NCBI RefSeq assembly: GCF_019904255.1
Contig: NZ_CP063203.1
Location: forward strand, 992,001 to 1,056,000
Reading direction: 5' to 3'
Length of the DNA stretch: 64,000 nucleotides
Origin: Marixanthomonas sp. SCSIO 43207
Lineage (GTDB): Bacteria; Bacteroidota; Bacteroidia; Flavobacteriales; Flavobacteriaceae
The notes beneath the pieces were generated by a model, which worked only from the letters and a program-made list of their open reading frames with translations, made no database searches and was not told the origin of the DNA. Position numbers and translations under genes: made by a program. Of the stretch, positions 62,498 to 64,000 are shown piece after piece (position 1 is the first letter of the stretch; every line of letters starts with the position of its first letter).

Positions 62498-63377
62498 AAA
62501 CATTACCGATTTTATAGGAAATACGCCATTAATTGAAGCTCAATCTTTAATTAAAAACCCAAATATCACATTACTTTTAAAAATGGAAGGGCACAATCCC
62601 GGCGGAAGTGTAAAAGATAGAGCAGCGTTTAATATGATTAAGTCTGCGCTTGATAGAGGTGATATTGATAAAAATTCAAAGCTTATTGAAGCTACAAGTG
62701 GTAACACAGGTATTGCACTGGCCATGATTGCCGGAATCTTTAAGCTGAACATAGAGCTTGTAATGCCTGAAAACTCTACAAAAGAGCGAGTACAAACTAT
62801 GAGAGCCTATGGAGCAAAAGTTACATTAACATCTTCAGATATAGGAATAGAAGGCGCAAGGGATTATGCAGAACAAAAAGTAGCTCAAGAAGGCTATTAT
62901 TCATTTAATCAATTTGCAAATGACGATAACTGGAAGGCACACTATAAAACAACAGGTCCTGAAATTTGGAATGACACCCAAGGCAAGATAACACACTTTG
63001 TATCAGCGATGGGAACCACAGGAACTATTATGGGTACCTCTACTTACTTAAAAGAAAAAAATAATAGCATTCAAATTGTAGGAGCACAACCAACAGATGG
63101 TTCAAAAATTCCTGGGATTAGAAAATGGGAAAAAGCCTATTTGCCCAAAATATTCAATCCAAAAAAAGTAGATCAAGTAATTGATGTAAGCGAAAAAGAA
63201 GCTACCATCATGGCAAAACGATTGGCTGAAGAAGAAGGTGTTTTTTCAGGAATGAGCAGCGGCGGTAGTGTTACAGCAGCCTTAAAATTGGCCGAAACCC
63301 TAGATGGAGGTGTGATTGTAGCTATAATCTGTGATAGAGGCGATCGGTATTTATCATCCCCCTTGTTTGATGAGTAA
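62490..63377 (+). CDS. cysM: cysteine synthase (CysM-type, O-acetylserine sulfhydrylase)
   Basis: A 295-residue PLP enzyme forming cysteine from O-acetylserine and sulfide. GHNPGGSVKDRAAF contains the PLP lysine, EATSGNTGIALA the substrate loop, and SAMGTTGTIMGTSTYLKE the phosphate loop. DGSKIPGIRKWEKAYLPKIF is typical of the CysM side. ATG at 62490 (MFKNITDFIGNTPL) is chosen over the frame start at 62448, which would overlap cysE by 50 nt. It makes a two-gene cysteine operon with cysE. Confidence 0.93.
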   Translation: MFKNITDFIGNTPLIEAQSLIKNPNITLLLKMEGHNPGGSVKDRAAFNMIKSALDRGDIDKNSKLIEATSGNTGIALAMIAGIFKLNIELVMPENSTKERVQTMRAYGAKVTLTSSDIGIEGARDYAEQKVAQEGYYSFNQFANDDNWKAHYKTTGPEIWNDTQGKITHFVSAMGTTGTIMGTSTYLKEKNNSIQIVGAQPTDGSKIPGIRKWEKAYLPKIFNPKKVDQVIDVSEKEATIMAKRLAEEEGVFSGMSSGGSVTAALKLAETLDGGVIVAIICDRGDRYLSSPLFDE

Positions 63378-63425
63378 TATTAAATAATTGCCGACACATT
63401 TCTCACCTTTAAAAGATCCTTAATT

Positions 63426-64000
63426 TTATCTAAAAGGAGCTAACGCATCCAAGGCTCTATTTACTGAAGTAATTCTATCAAAAGTTAACAACAAACGCAA
63501 ACCGTTACGGGTTTTCTTTTCTTTCATTGTTACTCGTTGTGGATGGTTTTGAACATATTGCAACACATTTGTAAACGCCGGACTTTGATAGTATGCACTT
63601 TGTTGATCACTCACAAAATAACCGACCAACTTATTTTTCTTCATTACAATGCGTTCTAGTCCCATTCTAATGGCAATCCACTTAATACGAACACTGTTTA
63701 ATAAGTCTACAGCTTCTTCAGGAAGTTCGCCAAAGCGATCAATTAATTCTTTTTCAAATTGCTGAAGCTCTTCTTCAGATTGTAGTTCGTTTAACTTTGT
63801 GTATAGGTTTAATCGTTCTGTAATACTATTTACATAATCATCAGGAAATAGTAATTCAAAATCAGTATCAAGCACAGTTTCTTTTACAAAGTCTTTTTTC
63901 TCGTGTTCGGTGCCTTCATATAAATCTTTAAATTCTTTCTCTTTCAATTCATCAATAGCTTCGGAAAGAATTTTTTGATAGGTTTCAAAACCAATCTCGT
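63426..64000 (-). CDS. mfd: transcription-repair coupling factor Mfd (C-terminal part, cut by window)
   Basis: The frame is open to the right edge; only the last 191 codons are visible and the apparent start at 63947 is an internal TTG (Leu in DELKEKEFKDLYEG). The visible part starts EIGFETYQKILSEAIDELK and includes the C-terminal TRCF domain with ITERLNLYTKLNELQSEEEL and LIDRFGELPEEAVDLLNSVRIK. Mfd removes stalled RNA polymerase at lesions and recruits UvrA. Family assignment is firm. Confidence 0.93.
   Translation of the reverse strand, partial: EIGFETYQKILSEAIDELKEKEFKDLYEGTEHEKKDFVKETVLDTDFELLFPDDYVNSITERLNLYTKLNELQSEEELQQFEKELIDRFGELPEEAVDLLNSVRIKWIAIRMGLERIVMKKNKLVGYFVSDQQSAYYQSPAFTNVLQYVQNHPQRVTMKEKKTRNGLRLLLTFDRITSVNRALDALAPFR

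Overview
This 64 kb window is chromosomal DNA from a member of the Bacteroidota, most likely a marine or free-living Flavobacteriaceae. The evidence is the low GC content, many TAnnTTTG promoter -7 boxes (the Bacteroidetes housekeeping type), the gene order ileS - DksA-like - lspA, QueD, LpxH, Tex and YicC proteins of flavobacterial type, and two families (DUF3784, DUF6268) that I associate with Flavobacteriia. Genus and species cannot be fixed from the window. There is no prophage, insertion sequence, CRISPR array or rRNA operon. The only RNA gene seen is one tRNA-Gly(GCC). The gene at each edge is cut by the window: a PD-(D/E)XK nuclease on the left and mfd on the right.

Layout. 0-6.4 kb: AddB-like nuclease and a coupled alpha/beta hydrolase, tRNA-Gly, GNAT, MATE exporter, an AT-rich lipoprotein with YD-like repeats and a 32-residue membrane peptide. 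6.4-16.3 kb: housekeeping genes (2OG oxygenase, queD, lpxH, recJ, an AhpD-like protein, rsmI, tdk, alr, mscL, asd, DoxX). 16.3-22.9 kb: prolyl oligopeptidase lipoprotein, orphan ABC ATPase, an SDR-like protein, a FUSC membrane protein and a possible small RNA. 22.9-31.3 kb: yicC-gmk-nadD operon, YheT-like hydrolase, a TetR-hydrolase-thioesterase operon with a clear operator, and an M28 peptidase coupled to a Rossmann protein. 31.3-39.8 kb: CBS protein, zinc-ribbon and NUMOD4/HNH pair, outer-membrane barrel, ileS, DksA-like, lspA, DUF2752 and CD225. 39.8-46.2 kb: a RimK cluster with two ATP-grasp ligases, a retropepsin-like RimB protein and an aspartoacylase-like zinc hydrolase, then acs. 46.4-58.4 kb: flavoprotein, ssb, recQ, two ferritin-like proteins, HDAC-like enzyme, tex, metG, LD-carboxypeptidase. 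58.4-64 kb: a frameshifted DUF3784 gene, zinc-ribbon protein, S9 peptidase, yraN, cysE-cysM and the end of mfd.

How the genes work together. DNA maintenance is well represented (AddB-like nuclease, RecJ, SSB, RecQ, Mfd). Other groups serve envelope building (LpxH, Alr, LspA, LD-carboxypeptidase, Asd), translation (IleS, MetG, RsmI, S6-type modification) and cysteine synthesis (CysE-CysM).

The most interesting features are: the compact RimK/RimB/aspartoacylase cluster with a second RimK copy, which could be a protein-glutamylation write/erase system; the TetR operator overlapping a consensus promoter; an alanine racemase with His where the catalytic Tyr is expected; a terminator that runs straight into a start codon; a hairpin covering the cysE start codon; and the broken DUF3784 gene. 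Many starts were placed downstream of the longest reading frame because the upstream start lies in or above a TAnnTTTG box. Once the frameshifted gene is counted, no stretch over about 300 bases lacks a gene.
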